In this document: positions 1-7,974 of the stretch, piece after piece
Numbering within the stretch: the first letter of the stretch is position 1
How the letters are laid out: every line of letters starts with the position of its first letter
Assembly (NCBI RefSeq): GCF_024124905.1
Contig: NZ_JAMXST010000004.1
Coordinates: 186,001 to 250,000, forward strand
DNA length: 64,000 nucleotides
DNA from: Cellulosimicrobium cellulans
Lineage (GTDB): Bacteria > Actinomycetota > Actinomycetes > Actinomycetales > Cellulomonadaceae
Direction of reading: 5' to 3'
The notes under the pieces: generated by a model
What the model was told of the DNA's origin: nothing
Seen by the model: only the letters and a program-made list of their open reading frames with translations
The model's database searches: none
Translations under genes and position numbers: made by a program

Positions 1-1
1 C

Positions 2-2023
2 CTGGCGGTGTACGCGTCGCTCGCGGCGTTCCTGTTCCTGCGCGCGATGGACGACCTGGGGCCGCTCGGTGCCACCGACATCCTCGTCGTGAGCGGGGAG
101 GCGCCGACGTCGTCGAGCGCCCACGTGGTCGAGACGATCGAGCAGGTCGCCGCGCAGCGGCGCGTGAACGTCGTGCGCTTCGTCGAGGACCTGCACGACC
201 CGGCCCGGTCCCGGCACCTGTATCTCACGGTCGGCAACCCCGGGCTCGCCTCGGGCTCGTGGCTCGAGGACGGGTACCCGGCGTTCAGCCAGGACGTGCG
301 CACGGCCGTGCACCCCCTGGCGGAGCGTGCGGACGTGGACCCGCGCGGGCACTACTTCACGTTCGGCGACCACGCCGCGACGCCGTTCCTCGCGGAGGCT
401 CTGCGCGAGCAGGGGTACGTCGTCGAGACCCGGACCTACTACGCGCCCCCGCAGATCCTCGGGTGGCTCGTGACGCAGCCGCTGGCGCTCAGCGCGCTCG
501 TCGCCGCGCTGCTCGTGGTCGTGGTCGTGGCCACGAGCGTGCTGACGAACGTCCGCGGCTACGCGGTCCAGCGGCTGCACGGCGTGCCGCCGGCCCTGAT
601 CCTCGGCCGCGACCTGAGCCGGTCGTTCCCGGCGCTGGCCGTCACGCTCGTCACCGTCGCGCTCGTGGACGCCGGGCTGCTCGCCCTGTACAACGGCGGG
701 GCGCAGTGGCGTACGTTTGCCGCCGCGGCGGGAGTCCTGACCGCCGCCTTCGTGCTCCTCGCGCTCGTCACGCACGCGCTCGCGCTCGCGCTCGCGGGCG
801 AGCGGCCCGTCCTCGAGGCGCTCAAGGGCAGGCTGCCGGCGCTCGCGACAGGCGTCGCGGTGTACCTCGTCCGCGTCCCCGCCCTCGTCGTCACGATCGC
901 GGCCGTCGTCGCGTCGAGCGTCGCCGCGGTCCAGCTCGCCGGGCAGGTCGAGGCGAGCGAACGCTGGGCGACCGCGGGGGACGGGGTCCACGTCCTCTTC
1001 TCGCCGAACCTCTCCCAGGAGGAGTTCGACGCGCTCGCCGTCCCCGCGGGCGAGTGGTTGCTGGCGGCGGAGGGCGACGGCGACGTCGTCCTCGCGGGTC
1101 AGGGCGAGGTCTCCTGGGGGCGGGGGCTGCCGGGGCGGCACGACTCCCTTCTGGTCAACAACGCCTACCTCGCGCAGCAGGACGTGCGTGACGCCGACGG
1201 CGAACGGGTCGTCGAGCTTCCCGAGGACGTGGTGACGGTCCTGGTCCCGAGCCGCTACGAGGACGCGACCGCCTCGATCGTCGACGACGTGCGGTCCTGG
1301 CTCGACGGGTTCTCGCGGGGCGCCCAGGACGTGGAGGTCCGCACCCGTGTGCTCGCGCCGGGACAGGAGCTGTTCACGTACGGGGCCGCCACCCGTCCGA
1401 ACGAGCCGGCCCTGCTGCGCGACGCCCTCGGGGTCGTCGTGAACGGTGGGTCCGGGGTCTTCGTGCCCGACGACCTCACCTCGCTGGGGACGAGACGGGG
1501 GCTCGTCCTCACCGACGCCGCGACGGCGCGTGACGGGCTGGCCTCGGTGGGTGCGCAGGAGATCGCGATGGCGTACCAGCCGGTCGCGCTCGCCGCGGCG
1601 CAGGAGCACGCGGCGCTCGTGAACGACACCCGCCTCCAGGTGTTCAACGCCGTCGCCGCGCTCGCGGTGCTGCTCGGCACCTCCGTCGCGGTCGCGCAGG
1701 TCTCGACGCGCAAGAACGCCCAGTCGATCTTCGCCCGGCACATCAGCGGGTGGGGCTTCGTCCGCACGCACCGCGGCCTGCTGGGGGCCGAGCTCGCGCT
1801 GGCGCTGGCCGTCGTGACGTGGTCGGTGTGGACCACGGTGGCGGGGCTCACCGCGACCGTCCGCCCCGGGGCGGACCCGACGACCTCGCAGGCGCTCGTC
1901 GTCCTCGGCCACTGGCAGCCGGTGCTCCTCGCCGCCGTCGTCGCGGTGAGCCTGGCCGCGCTCGTCGGCGCGCTCGCGGTCCTCGGCCGCCGTCTCGTCC
2001 GCACCCGATCCTCGGAGGCCTGA
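2..2023 (+). CDS. Bacteriocin-associated ABC membrane protein (5' end outside window)
   Basis: Large polytopic membrane protein whose reading frame is open to the window edge, so the N-terminus is missing; a GTG at base 8 is probably internal to the first membrane helix. After that helix comes an extracytoplasmic segment of about 140 residues, then clusters of helices around residues 160-275, a second external region, and three helices at the C-terminus. This layout (FtsX-like halves around large external domains, about 670 residues) is known for the DUF1430 proteins encoded beside lactococcin-972-type bacteriocins. Its stop lies 2 bases before the ATPase start, so the two form an export pair. 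The bacteriocin itself would be upstream, out of view. Substrate is inferred from family only. Confidence 0.7.
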   Translation: MAVYASLAAFLFLRAMDDLGPLGATDILVVSGEAPTSSSAHVVETIEQVAAQRRVNVVRFVEDLHDPARSRHLYLTVGNPGLASGSWLEDGYPAFSQDVRTAVHPLAERADVDPRGHYFTFGDHAATPFLAEALREQGYVVETRTYYAPPQILGWLVTQPLALSALVAALLVVVVVATSVLTNVRGYAVQRLHGVPPALILGRDLSRSFPALAVTLVTVALVDAGLLALYNGGAQWRTFAAAAGVLTAAFVLLALVTHALALALAGERPVLEALKGRLPALATGVAVYLVRVPALVVTIAAVVASSVAAVQLAGQVEASERWATAGDGVHVLFSPNLSQEEFDALAVPAGEWLLAAEGDGDVVLAGQGEVSWGRGLPGRHDSLLVNNAYLAQQDVRDADGERVVELPEDVVTVLVPSRYEDATASIVDDVRSWLDGFSRGAQDVEVRTRVLAPGQELFTYGAATRPNEPALLRDALGVVVNGGSGVFVPDDLTSLGTRRGLVLTDAATARDGLASVGAQEIAMAYQPVALAAAQEHAALVNDTRLQVFNAVAALAVLLGTSVAVAQVSTRKNAQSIFARHISGWGFVRTHRGLLGAELALALAVVTWSVWTTVAGLTATVRPGADPTTSQALVVLGHWQPVLLAAVVAVSLAALVGALAVLGRRLVRTRSSEA

Positions 2024-2025
2024 CC

Positions 2026-2703
2026 ATGACCGGACCGACGACCCTCGTGGTCGACGAGCTCAGCAAGGCCTTCGGCCGCCGCACCCTGTGGGAGGGCCTC
2101 TCGTTCACCGTGGAGCCCGGGAGCATGGTGGCGCTCACGGGCCGCAGCGGGTCGGGCAAGTCGACGCTCCTCAACTGCATCGGTCTGCTCGAGCCCGTGA
2201 CCGCGGGACGGATCGTCGTGGACGGCACCGACCTGACCAGGCTCGGGCGCCGTCGTACCCGGCACTTCCGCCGGGACGCGCTGGGGTACCTCTTCCAGAA
2301 CTACGCACTGGTCGACAACGCGTCCGTCGACGAGAACCTCGCCATCGCCGCCCGCGGACGCAGGGCGAGCCGGCGGGCGACGTTCGAGGCTGCGCTCGAG
2401 CAGGTCGGGCTGGCCGGCCGCGGCGGGGAGCCGGTGTACCAGCTCAGCGGCGGGGAGCAGCAGCGGGTCGCGCTCGCACGGCTGGTCGTCAAGGACCCGT
2501 CCGTCGTGCTCGCCGACGAGCCCACCGGCGCCCTCGACCACGACAACGCCGAGATGGTCGTGTCGTCGCTCCGGTCGTTCGCCGAGGGCGGCGCGACCGT
2601 CGTCATCGCGACCCACTCCGAGCAGGTGGCCTCGGCGTGCGACCGTCGCATCGACCTCGACGGGATCCGCGCGGGCGGGTTGACGACCTCGATCGGCGCG
2701 TGA
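2026..2703 (+). CDS. ABC transporter ATPase, lactococcin-972 export type
   Basis: Cytoplasmic ATPase of 225 residues, the usual size for this MacB/LolD-like class. Walker A is GRSGSGKST near residue 43, the Q-loop region reads YLFQNYALV, the signature is LSGGEQQ near residue 144, and Walker B is VVLADEPTGALD. The FQNYALV segment is typical of the bacteriocin-export group. The ATG is 2 bases after the stop of the permease, with GGAGG just upstream inside that gene, so translation is coupled. It should energise the upstream membrane protein to move a small peptide, or to protect the cell from it. Confidence 0.85.
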   Translation: MTGPTTLVVDELSKAFGRRTLWEGLSFTVEPGSMVALTGRSGSGKSTLLNCIGLLEPVTAGRIVVDGTDLTRLGRRRTRHFRRDALGYLFQNYALVDNASVDENLAIAARGRRASRRATFEAALEQVGLAGRGGEPVYQLSGGEQQRVALARLVVKDPSVVLADEPTGALDHDNAEMVVSSLRSFAEGGATVVIATHSEQVASACDRRIDLDGIRAGGLTTSIGA

Positions 2704-2771
2704 CGCGCGCGGCCACGTCATCTCGTACCCTGACGCAGGGGGAGCGATCCAGGACGACGTGAAGAGGTGCC

Positions 2772-3398
2772 GTGCCCCCGACGACCCGCAGCGAGCAGAA
2801 GGCGGCGACCCGCCGGAGGATCCTCGAGGTCGCCGCGGCGCACTTCGCCGCGAAGGGCTACGCCGCGACGTCGTTGAACGACCTCTCCGCGGCGCTCGGC
2901 CTCACCAAGGGCACGATCTTCTTCCACTTCAGCTCCAAGGCGGAGCTCGCCCGCGCGATCTCCGAGGACGTCGTCGAGCAGTGGGTCCCGCTGCGCGCGG
3001 CGCACGAGGAACGAGGGACCCGGGGCCTGGCCGCGCTCGTCGACGCGTCGCGCCAGGTAGCGACCGTCTACCGGGAGAGCGCCGTGTTCCGCGCGGCCTC
3101 CCGGCTGCGGCTCGAGGCCGAGAACATCGACGCGGACCTCCCCGTCCCGTTCGTCGGCTGGATCGACCTGGCGCGGACGTACCTCGCCCAGGCGGCCGCC
3201 GACGGCGAGCTCGTCGAGGGCGTCGACGTCGACGAGGCCGCGTGGCACGTCGTCGCCTGGTTCGACGGGGTGCAGACGGTGTCGACCCACCTCACGCACC
3301 TGGACGACCTCACGGACCGGGTCGACGGCATGTGGCGGATCCTCCTGCGCGCCGTCGCACGCGACCCGGAGGGTGTGCTCGGCGCGCGGGAGGACTGA
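2772..3398 (+). CDS. TetR-family regulator, ScbR (gamma-butyrolactone receptor)-like
   Basis: A 208-residue one-component regulator starting at GTG. Residues 10-55 form a TetR helix-turn-helix (RRRILEVAAAHFAAKGY, then LTKGTIFFHFSSK). The ligand-binding half contains FRAASRLRLEAENID, which resembles the autoregulator-receptor class (ScbR/ArpA) of actinobacteria. That class senses diffusible butyrolactones and represses specialised-metabolite genes; here the natural candidate target is the upstream bacteriocin-export pair. The receptor assignment rests on resemblance only, and no butyrolactone synthase is visible in the window. It could equally be a general TetR repressor. Confidence 0.75.
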   Translation: MPPTTRSEQKAATRRRILEVAAAHFAAKGYAATSLNDLSAALGLTKGTIFFHFSSKAELARAISEDVVEQWVPLRAAHEERGTRGLAALVDASRQVATVYRESAVFRAASRLRLEAENIDADLPVPFVGWIDLARTYLAQAAADGELVEGVDVDEAAWHVVAWFDGVQTVSTHLTHLDDLTDRVDGMWRILLRAVARDPEGVLGARED

Positions 3399-3476
3399 GC
3401 GTCGCGTGACGTGGCGGGTGGGAGGTCGCGGTGCGACAGTGGACGGACCCGCCGACGACGAGCACGGAGGTCTCCC

Positions 3477-3941
3477 GTGAGCGACCAGGAGTCGACACCG
3501 TCCGGTCTGCCGGAGCGCCCGATCGGGTACTGGCTCAAGCTCGTCGACCGGCTCATCGACGAGAGCTTCGACGACGTGTTCCAGCACTCGGGGCTCACGC
3601 GCCGGCACTGGCAGGTGCTCAACACCATCCGGGACGGCGTGAGCGAGGAGACGAGCGTCGACGGCGTCCTCTCGCCCTTCACGGGGGCGGCGCCCGGGCC
3701 CGGGCACGGGGCGAGCGCCGTGACGGCGGAGATCGACGACCTCGTCCGCCGCGGCTGGGTCGCGCGCGACGGCTCGGGCAGCCTGTCCGTGACCGTCGCG
3801 GGCAACCACGCGTACCACGACCTGCTCGACGCGGTGTCGGTCTCGCGCGAGCGGGTCGCTGACGGCATCAGCCGCGCGGAGTACGCGCAGACGGTCGCGA
3901 CGCTCGAGCGCATGGCGCGCAACCTCGGCTGGGACGGCTGA
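3477..3941 (+). CDS. MarR-like winged-helix protein
   Basis: A small protein of 154 residues. I chose the GTG at 3477 because GGAGG lies 6 bases upstream and the residues before it (arginine-rich) look non-coding. The core (GLTRRHWQVLNTIRDG, then a helix ending IDDLVRRGWVARDGSG and a beta wing SLSVTVAG) matches a MarR-type winged helix. It has an insertion after the first recognition helix rich in Gly and Pro (GAAPGPGHG). A C-terminal helix carries ERMARNLGW. The target is unknown. It lies between a TetR gene and the aminotransferase, without tight coupling to either. Confidence 0.7.
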   Translation: MSDQESTPSGLPERPIGYWLKLVDRLIDESFDDVFQHSGLTRRHWQVLNTIRDGVSEETSVDGVLSPFTGAAPGPGHGASAVTAEIDDLVRRGWVARDGSGSLSVTVAGNHAYHDLLDAVSVSRERVADGISRAEYAQTVATLERMARNLGWDG

Positions 3942-4079
3942 GCCGCTCCCCCGAGGAGCCGGCGCGCGCCGTCGCGACGAGACGGGACGCGCGGCGTCCG
4001 GGAGCAGGCGTACCCTGCGAGACCCGCGACCCGCGCGCACCCCGCGCCCGGGAGCGCCGCACAGAGCTGGAGCACTGCG

Positions 4080-5264
4080 ATGGAGTTCCGCCGGATCCCC
4101 GGTCTGCCGCCCTACGTCTTCACCATCATCGACGGGCTCAAGATCGAGGCACGCCGAGCGGGCCGCGACGTCGTCGACCTCGGCTTCGGCAACCCGGACC
4201 TGCCCAGCCCGCAGGTCGCCGTCGACAAGCTCGCCGAGGCCGCGCAGAACTCGCGCAACCACCGCTACTCCGCGTCGCGCGGCATCCCCAAGCTCCGCGA
4301 GGCCGTCGCGGGCCTGTACCAGCGCCGGTTCGGCGTGAGCCTCGACCCGGACACCGAGATCATCTCGACCATCGGTGCCAAGGAGGGCTTCAGCCACCTC
4401 ATGTGGGTGCTGCTGCAGCCGGGCGACGTCGCGCTCGTCCCCACCCCGAGCTATCCCATCCACATCTGGGGCCCCTACTTCGCGGGCGCCGACGCGCGCC
4501 AGGTCCCCATCGGCGACGGGACCGACGCCGCGGGCTACATCGACCGCATCATCGAGGCGTGGGAGCTCGGCTGGCCCAAGCCGCGCGTCGTCGTGCTGTC
4601 GTTCCCGCACAACCCGACGACGACGGTGGCGACCAAGGAGGACCTCCAGCGCCTCGTCGACTGGGCGCGGGACAAGGACGTCGTGCTCGTGCACGACCTC
4701 GCGTACGCCGACATGACGTTCGACGGGTTCGAGCCGCCGTCGATCATGGAGTGCGAGGGCGCGCGCGAGGTCGCGGTCGAGCTGTACTCCATGACGAAGT
4801 CGTTCTCCATGGCGGGCTGGCGCGTCGCGTTCCTCGTGGGCCGCCGCGACGTCGTCGGGGCGCTCGCGAAGCTCAAGAGCTACCTCGACTACGGCACGTT
4901 CCAGCCCATCCAGATCGCCGCGACCGTCACGCTCAACGAGGCGACGGAGTTCCCGCAGGAGATCTCGTCCGTCTACGCGTCGCGGCGCGACGCGCTCTAC
5001 GACGGCCTGCAGCGCATCGGCTGGGACATCCACAAGCCCGGCGGGACGATGTTCGCGTGGGCCCGCATCCCCGAGCCGTACCGCGACATGGGCTCGATCG
5101 AGTTCGCGACGCACCTCGTCGAGGAGTGCGACGTCGCGGTGTCCCCGGGCGTCGGGTTCGGCCCCGGCGGCGACGAGTTCGTGCGGTTCGCGCTCATCGA
5201 GAACGAGCACCGCATCGGTCAGGCGATCCGGGGCCTCAAGCGCGGGCTCACCCGGCTGGCGTAG
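4080..5264 (+). CDS. alaC: AlaC-type pyridoxal-phosphate aminotransferase
   Basis: Cytoplasmic fold-type I PLP aminotransferase of 394 residues. The N-terminus (RIPGLPPYVFTIIDGLK), the segment HRYSASRGIPKLREAV, the substrate-site PTPSYPIHIWGPYFAG and the PLP-lysine region YSMTKSFSMAGWRVAF follow E. coli AlaC and LL-diaminopimelate aminotransferase-like enzymes along the whole length. The expected reaction is glutamate plus pyruvate to 2-oxoglutarate plus alanine. Arg in FVRFALIENEHRI is the usual carboxylate anchor. A TACCCT hexamer at 4011-4016 is a plausible -10. The 3' end overlaps the convergent SDR gene by 17 bases. Substrate preference among aminotransferases of this group cannot be fixed by reading alone. 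Confidence 0.85.
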   Translation: MEFRRIPGLPPYVFTIIDGLKIEARRAGRDVVDLGFGNPDLPSPQVAVDKLAEAAQNSRNHRYSASRGIPKLREAVAGLYQRRFGVSLDPDTEIISTIGAKEGFSHLMWVLLQPGDVALVPTPSYPIHIWGPYFAGADARQVPIGDGTDAAGYIDRIIEAWELGWPKPRVVVLSFPHNPTTTVATKEDLQRLVDWARDKDVVLVHDLAYADMTFDGFEPPSIMECEGAREVAVELYSMTKSFSMAGWRVAFLVGRRDVVGALAKLKSYLDYGTFQPIQIAATVTLNEATEFPQEISSVYASRRDALYDGLQRIGWDIHKPGGTMFAWARIPEPYRDMGSIEFATHLVEECDVAVSPGVGFGPGGDEFVRFALIENEHRIGQAIRGLKRGLTRLA

Positions 5265-6057
5265 GCGTCGTCCCCGTCCACACGTCGTCCCCGCGCAGGA
5301 CGGCGTCGGCGCCGCCGTCGTCGTAGATCGTCTGCCCGGTGACGTGGGTGTTCACCGGGTCGGTGAGCCACAGCAGCAGGCTCGCGACCGACTCGGGGGA
5401 CTGGTGCCCGTGCAGGGGCATCGGGACGGCGGCGTCGACCATCGCGGCGGACTCCGGGGTCGCGAGCAGCGCGGTCGTCATGGGCGTGAGCACCGTCCCC
5501 GGGGCGACGGCGTTGAGCGGGATCCCGCGGCCCGCCCACGCGGGGGTGACGCTCTCGCGCCGCACCCACCGCGAGAGCGCCCGCTTGGACGACGGGTAGC
5601 TGAGGTAGCCGACCTCGGGCCCCTCGTCCGCGAGCGCCGCGGCGACGCGCAGCGCCGTGTCCTCGTCGTCCGCGAGGCACGCCGCGACGAGCTCGTCGGA
5701 CACCGGCTGCAGGGTCGCCATCGACGACACGACGGCGGCGCGCGGCGCGTCCGACCGTTCGAGCGCCGGGAGCAGCGCGGTGAGGAGCCGTGCGACGCCG
5801 AAGAAGTTCACCGCGACGGTCTTCGGCACCGGGGCGGCGATGCCCGCGCACGCGATCACGGCGTCGACGCGCCCGTCGGCGAGCGTCATGACGCGGTCGG
5901 CGGCCTGCGCCCGGCCGTCGGGGACGCTCAGGTCGGCCTCGACCTCGGCGTCGCGCAGGTCGACACCGATCACCCGGTCTCCCCGGTCGCGCAGCAGCGC
6001 GGCGGTGGACGCCCCGACCCCCGACGCCGAACCCGTGACCACGTACGTCCGCGACAT
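5248..6057 (-). CDS. Short-chain dehydrogenase/reductase (SDR)
   Basis: A 269-residue NAD(P)-dependent oxidoreductase. The cofactor motif is VTGSASGVGASTAALL (residues 6-21; TGxxxGxG), the strand motif is IACAGIA in place of NNAG, and the catalytic pair is YLSYPSSKRAL (YxxxK) following a Ser in AAVVSSMATLQ. The C-terminus has PGTVLTPM and DDGGADAVLRG, as in 3-alpha-hydroxysteroid or coniferyl-alcohol dehydrogenase-like SDRs that have a shortened middle and a long insert before the YxxxK. The actual alcohol/ketone substrate is unknown. It is transcribed towards alaC, with a tail overlap of 17 bases, and divergently from the sugar dehydrogenase. Confidence 0.8.
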   Translation of the reverse strand: MSRTYVVTGSASGVGASTAALLRDRGDRVIGVDLRDAEVEADLSVPDGRAQAADRVMTLADGRVDAVIACAGIAAPVPKTVAVNFFGVARLLTALLPALERSDAPRAAVVSSMATLQPVSDELVAACLADDEDTALRVAAALADEGPEVGYLSYPSSKRALSRWVRRESVTPAWAGRGIPLNAVAPGTVLTPMTTALLATPESAAMVDAAVPMPLHGHQSPESVASLLLWLTDPVNTHVTGQTIYDDGGADAVLRGDDVWTGTTPTPAG

Positions 6058-6333
6058 GCGTACCGACCTCCTCGCCGGCTCCTCCGGGCCTCGGGGGAGC
6101 TCCCGGTACCAGCGTGCCTCGCCGCGGGCGGGCGTGCGGCCGCCGAAGGGCCGCGCAGGCGGGCCGGAGGTCCCGAGCCCGGGCACGCTGACGATGCCCC
6201 CGTCCAGGCGCGGAGGTGCTTGCCGAGCAGGCGCACCACGAGCAGGTGCAGGAGAGTGGTCGGCACGGTGGGGAGCGCGACCGCGCCGAGCCCGGCTCGT
6301 GCGGCGGCGCGCGCGGCGCGCGACGATGGGCGC

Positions 6334-7602
6334 ATGCCTGCCGACCGGTCGTCCGTGCCCCGGGCGTGGCCCGCGGTCGTGGTGGGGGCCGCCGTCGTGC
6401 TGTTGGCGGCGTGCACGCCCGACGACGGTCCGGAACCCGCACCGGGTCCGTCGGTCACGACGGCCGCACCGGGTCCGTCGGTCACGACCGCCCCCGAGAC
6501 CGGCGGCGTCGAGACGACCGCGCCGGTGCCCGCGCCCGCCCTCGTCGTCGTGCCCGAGGTGCGCGTGGACGTGACCGAGGTGGCGGCCGGGCTCTCCGCG
6601 CCGTGGGGGCTCGCGGCGCTCGCGGACGGGACGCTGCTCGTCTCCCTGCGCGACGAGCGCGGCCTGGTCGTCGTCGACCCGGCGACGGGCGCCGTCGAGC
6701 CCGTCACGGGCCCGGGGGCGGACGACCTGCGCGACGGCACGGTCGCGACGGGCGAGGCGGGCGTGCTCGGGGTCGCGGTCGGGCCCGAGGGCGGTGCGGC
6801 CCCGGGTGAGGTGTTCGTCTACCGGACCGCCGACGGCGGCAACGAGGTGCTGCGGGGGACGCTCGCCGGTCGCGAGCTGTCGAGCCTCACCCCGGTCCTG
6901 CAGGGTGTCCCGGCGGCGTCGACGCACGACGGCGGCCGGCTCGCGTTCGGGCCGGACGGCTTCCTGTACGTGACGACGGGGGACGCGCAGCAGCGCGGCG
7001 CGGCGCAGGTCGCGGGTGCGCTCAACGGCAAGATCCTGCGCCTGACGGTGGACGGCGCGCCCGCGCCGGGGAACCCGGACCCGGCCTCGCCGGTGTGGAG
7101 CCTGGGGCACCGCAACGTCCAGGGGATCGCGTGGGACGTGACGGGCCGCATGCTCGCGTCGGAGTTCGGCCAGGACACGTTCGACGAGCTCAACGTCGTC
7201 GTGCCGGGCGGGAACTACGGCTGGCCGGAGGTCGAGGGAGTGGGCGGCGCGGCGTCGGGGTTCGTGGACCCGGTGGCGACGTGGTCGACGGCGGAGGCCT
7301 CGCCGAGCGGGCTGGCCGTGACCCGTGAGGGCGCGTACCTGGCGGGGCTGCGGGGGCAGACGTTGTGGCGCGTGCCGTTCGCGACGCCCGACGGCGGAGG
7401 GTCGGCCGACGCGTTCGGCCCGCCCCAGGCCGTGCTCACGGACCGGGGTCGGCTGCGCGCCGTCCTGGTGGACCCCGCGACGCCGCCCGGCGACGACGGG
7501 AGCGCCGTGCTGTACGTGCTGACCAACAACACCGACGGACGCGGGGACCCGCGCGACGGCGACGACCGGCTGCTGCGGGTCACGGTGACGCCCGCCGGGT
7601 GA
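6334..7602 (+). CDS. PQQ-type glucose/sorbosone dehydrogenase lipoprotein
   Basis: Exported lipoprotein of 422 residues. The start is the ATG giving a signal peptide with a lipobox LAAC near residue 28. A Pro/Thr-rich linker follows that holds a short in-frame repeat (APGPSVTT twice). The body is a six-bladed beta-propeller of the soluble aldose sugar dehydrogenase family: GLSAPWGLAALADGTLLVS, THDGGRLAFGPDGFLYVTTGD, GKILRLTVDG, GHRNVQGIAWD, EFGQDTFDELNVV and GGNYGWPEVEG are all family landmarks, including the His and Arg that contact PQQ and calcium. It would oxidise a periplasm-side sugar and pass electrons to a quinone or external acceptor. No PQQ biosynthesis genes are in the window, so the cofactor is inferred. 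Confidence 0.85.
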   Translation: MPADRSSVPRAWPAVVVGAAVVLLAACTPDDGPEPAPGPSVTTAAPGPSVTTAPETGGVETTAPVPAPALVVVPEVRVDVTEVAAGLSAPWGLAALADGTLLVSLRDERGLVVVDPATGAVEPVTGPGADDLRDGTVATGEAGVLGVAVGPEGGAAPGEVFVYRTADGGNEVLRGTLAGRELSSLTPVLQGVPAASTHDGGRLAFGPDGFLYVTTGDAQQRGAAQVAGALNGKILRLTVDGAPAPGNPDPASPVWSLGHRNVQGIAWDVTGRMLASEFGQDTFDELNVVVPGGNYGWPEVEGVGGAASGFVDPVATWSTAEASPSGLAVTREGAYLAGLRGQTLWRVPFATPDGGGSADAFGPPQAVLTDRGRLRAVLVDPATPPGDDGSAVLYVLTNNTDGRGDPRDGDDRLLRVTVTPAG

Positions 7603-7633
7603 GGCCGCCGCGCGTCCGCGGGTTGTCGGGGAT

Positions 7634-7709
7634 CGCCGTCGCGAGATCGGCCCGAGCGTCCGAGATCGACCCTCGGGAGGCCGACCTCGCGACGGCGGGG
7701 TCGATCTCG
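7634..7709. repeat. Composite overlapping inverted repeats after the sugar dehydrogenase gene
   Basis: Two interleaved inverted repeats. The 19-base arms at 7634-7652 and 7679-7697 match at 18 positions, and the 11-base arms at 7661-7671 and 7699-7709 match fully (CGAGATCGACC and its complement). The two stems are mutually exclusive. It lies 31 bases after a stop codon and before the promoter of the next gene, so it may end transcription, but there is no T tract. Confidence 0.6.
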
Positions 7710-7744
7710 GCGGACGTGCGGGCTGAGCAGGTGGTTTGGAGCGT

Positions 7745-7764
7745 GATAACGAATCGGTTACGGT
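7745..7764 (+). promoter_or_regulatory. Direct-repeat box with -10, shared by wall hydrolase genes (copy 1)
   Basis: GATAACG at 7745-7751 and GGTTACG at 7756-7762 are direct repeats 11 bases apart. The second overlaps TACGGT (7759-7764), a good actinobacterial -10. The same arrangement occurs before the two other DUF348-G5 genes in this window. Direct repeats of a GTTACG/GTAACG type are known for the response regulator MtrA, which controls resuscitation-factor genes in other actinobacteria. Assignment to MtrA is inference. Confidence 0.6.
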
Positions 7765-7974
7765 CGAGTGTCTCGCGTTGCCGCTCACCGGGGACAGGTG
7801 TAAGGGCCGGCCGTGGGACGCGGTCTCCGTCGAGCACCCAGGGTGCCGGGGGTCCGCAGGACGGCCGGATCGGCTGGTCGAACCGGGTGTCGCCCGCGCA
7901 GCGGTGCGGAGCGCCCCGGGGCGCGCGTGCGCCGTCGACCCCCGTGCCCGGGACCCCCGACGACTTGGACCAGA
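7765..7974 (+). promoter_or_regulatory. Long structured 5' leader of the G5 hydrolase gene (copy 1)
   Basis: About 210 bases between the -10 and the GTG contain no supported gene. Two blocks recur in the leader at 16096-16356: GCCGGATCGGC (7864-7874), and the last 50 or so bases (7921-7974), which are nearly the same in both. There is no clear Shine-Dalgarno before the GTG. Conservation in a non-coding leader suggests an RNA control element of a class I cannot name. I looked for the c-di-AMP (ydaO) core often found before rpf genes and did not find it convincingly. Confidence 0.5.

Noticed and set aside
3411-3476. A longer start for the MarR-like gene at 3411
   Set aside because: The added residues are Arg-rich and non-conserved, while GTG 3477 has GGAGG at proper spacing.
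7765-7974. c-di-AMP (ydaO) riboswitch before the G5 hydrolase gene
   Set aside because: The class is known before rpf-type genes, but I could not find its conserved core segments in this leader or in that at 16096-16356. An Infernal search with RF00379 would settle it.
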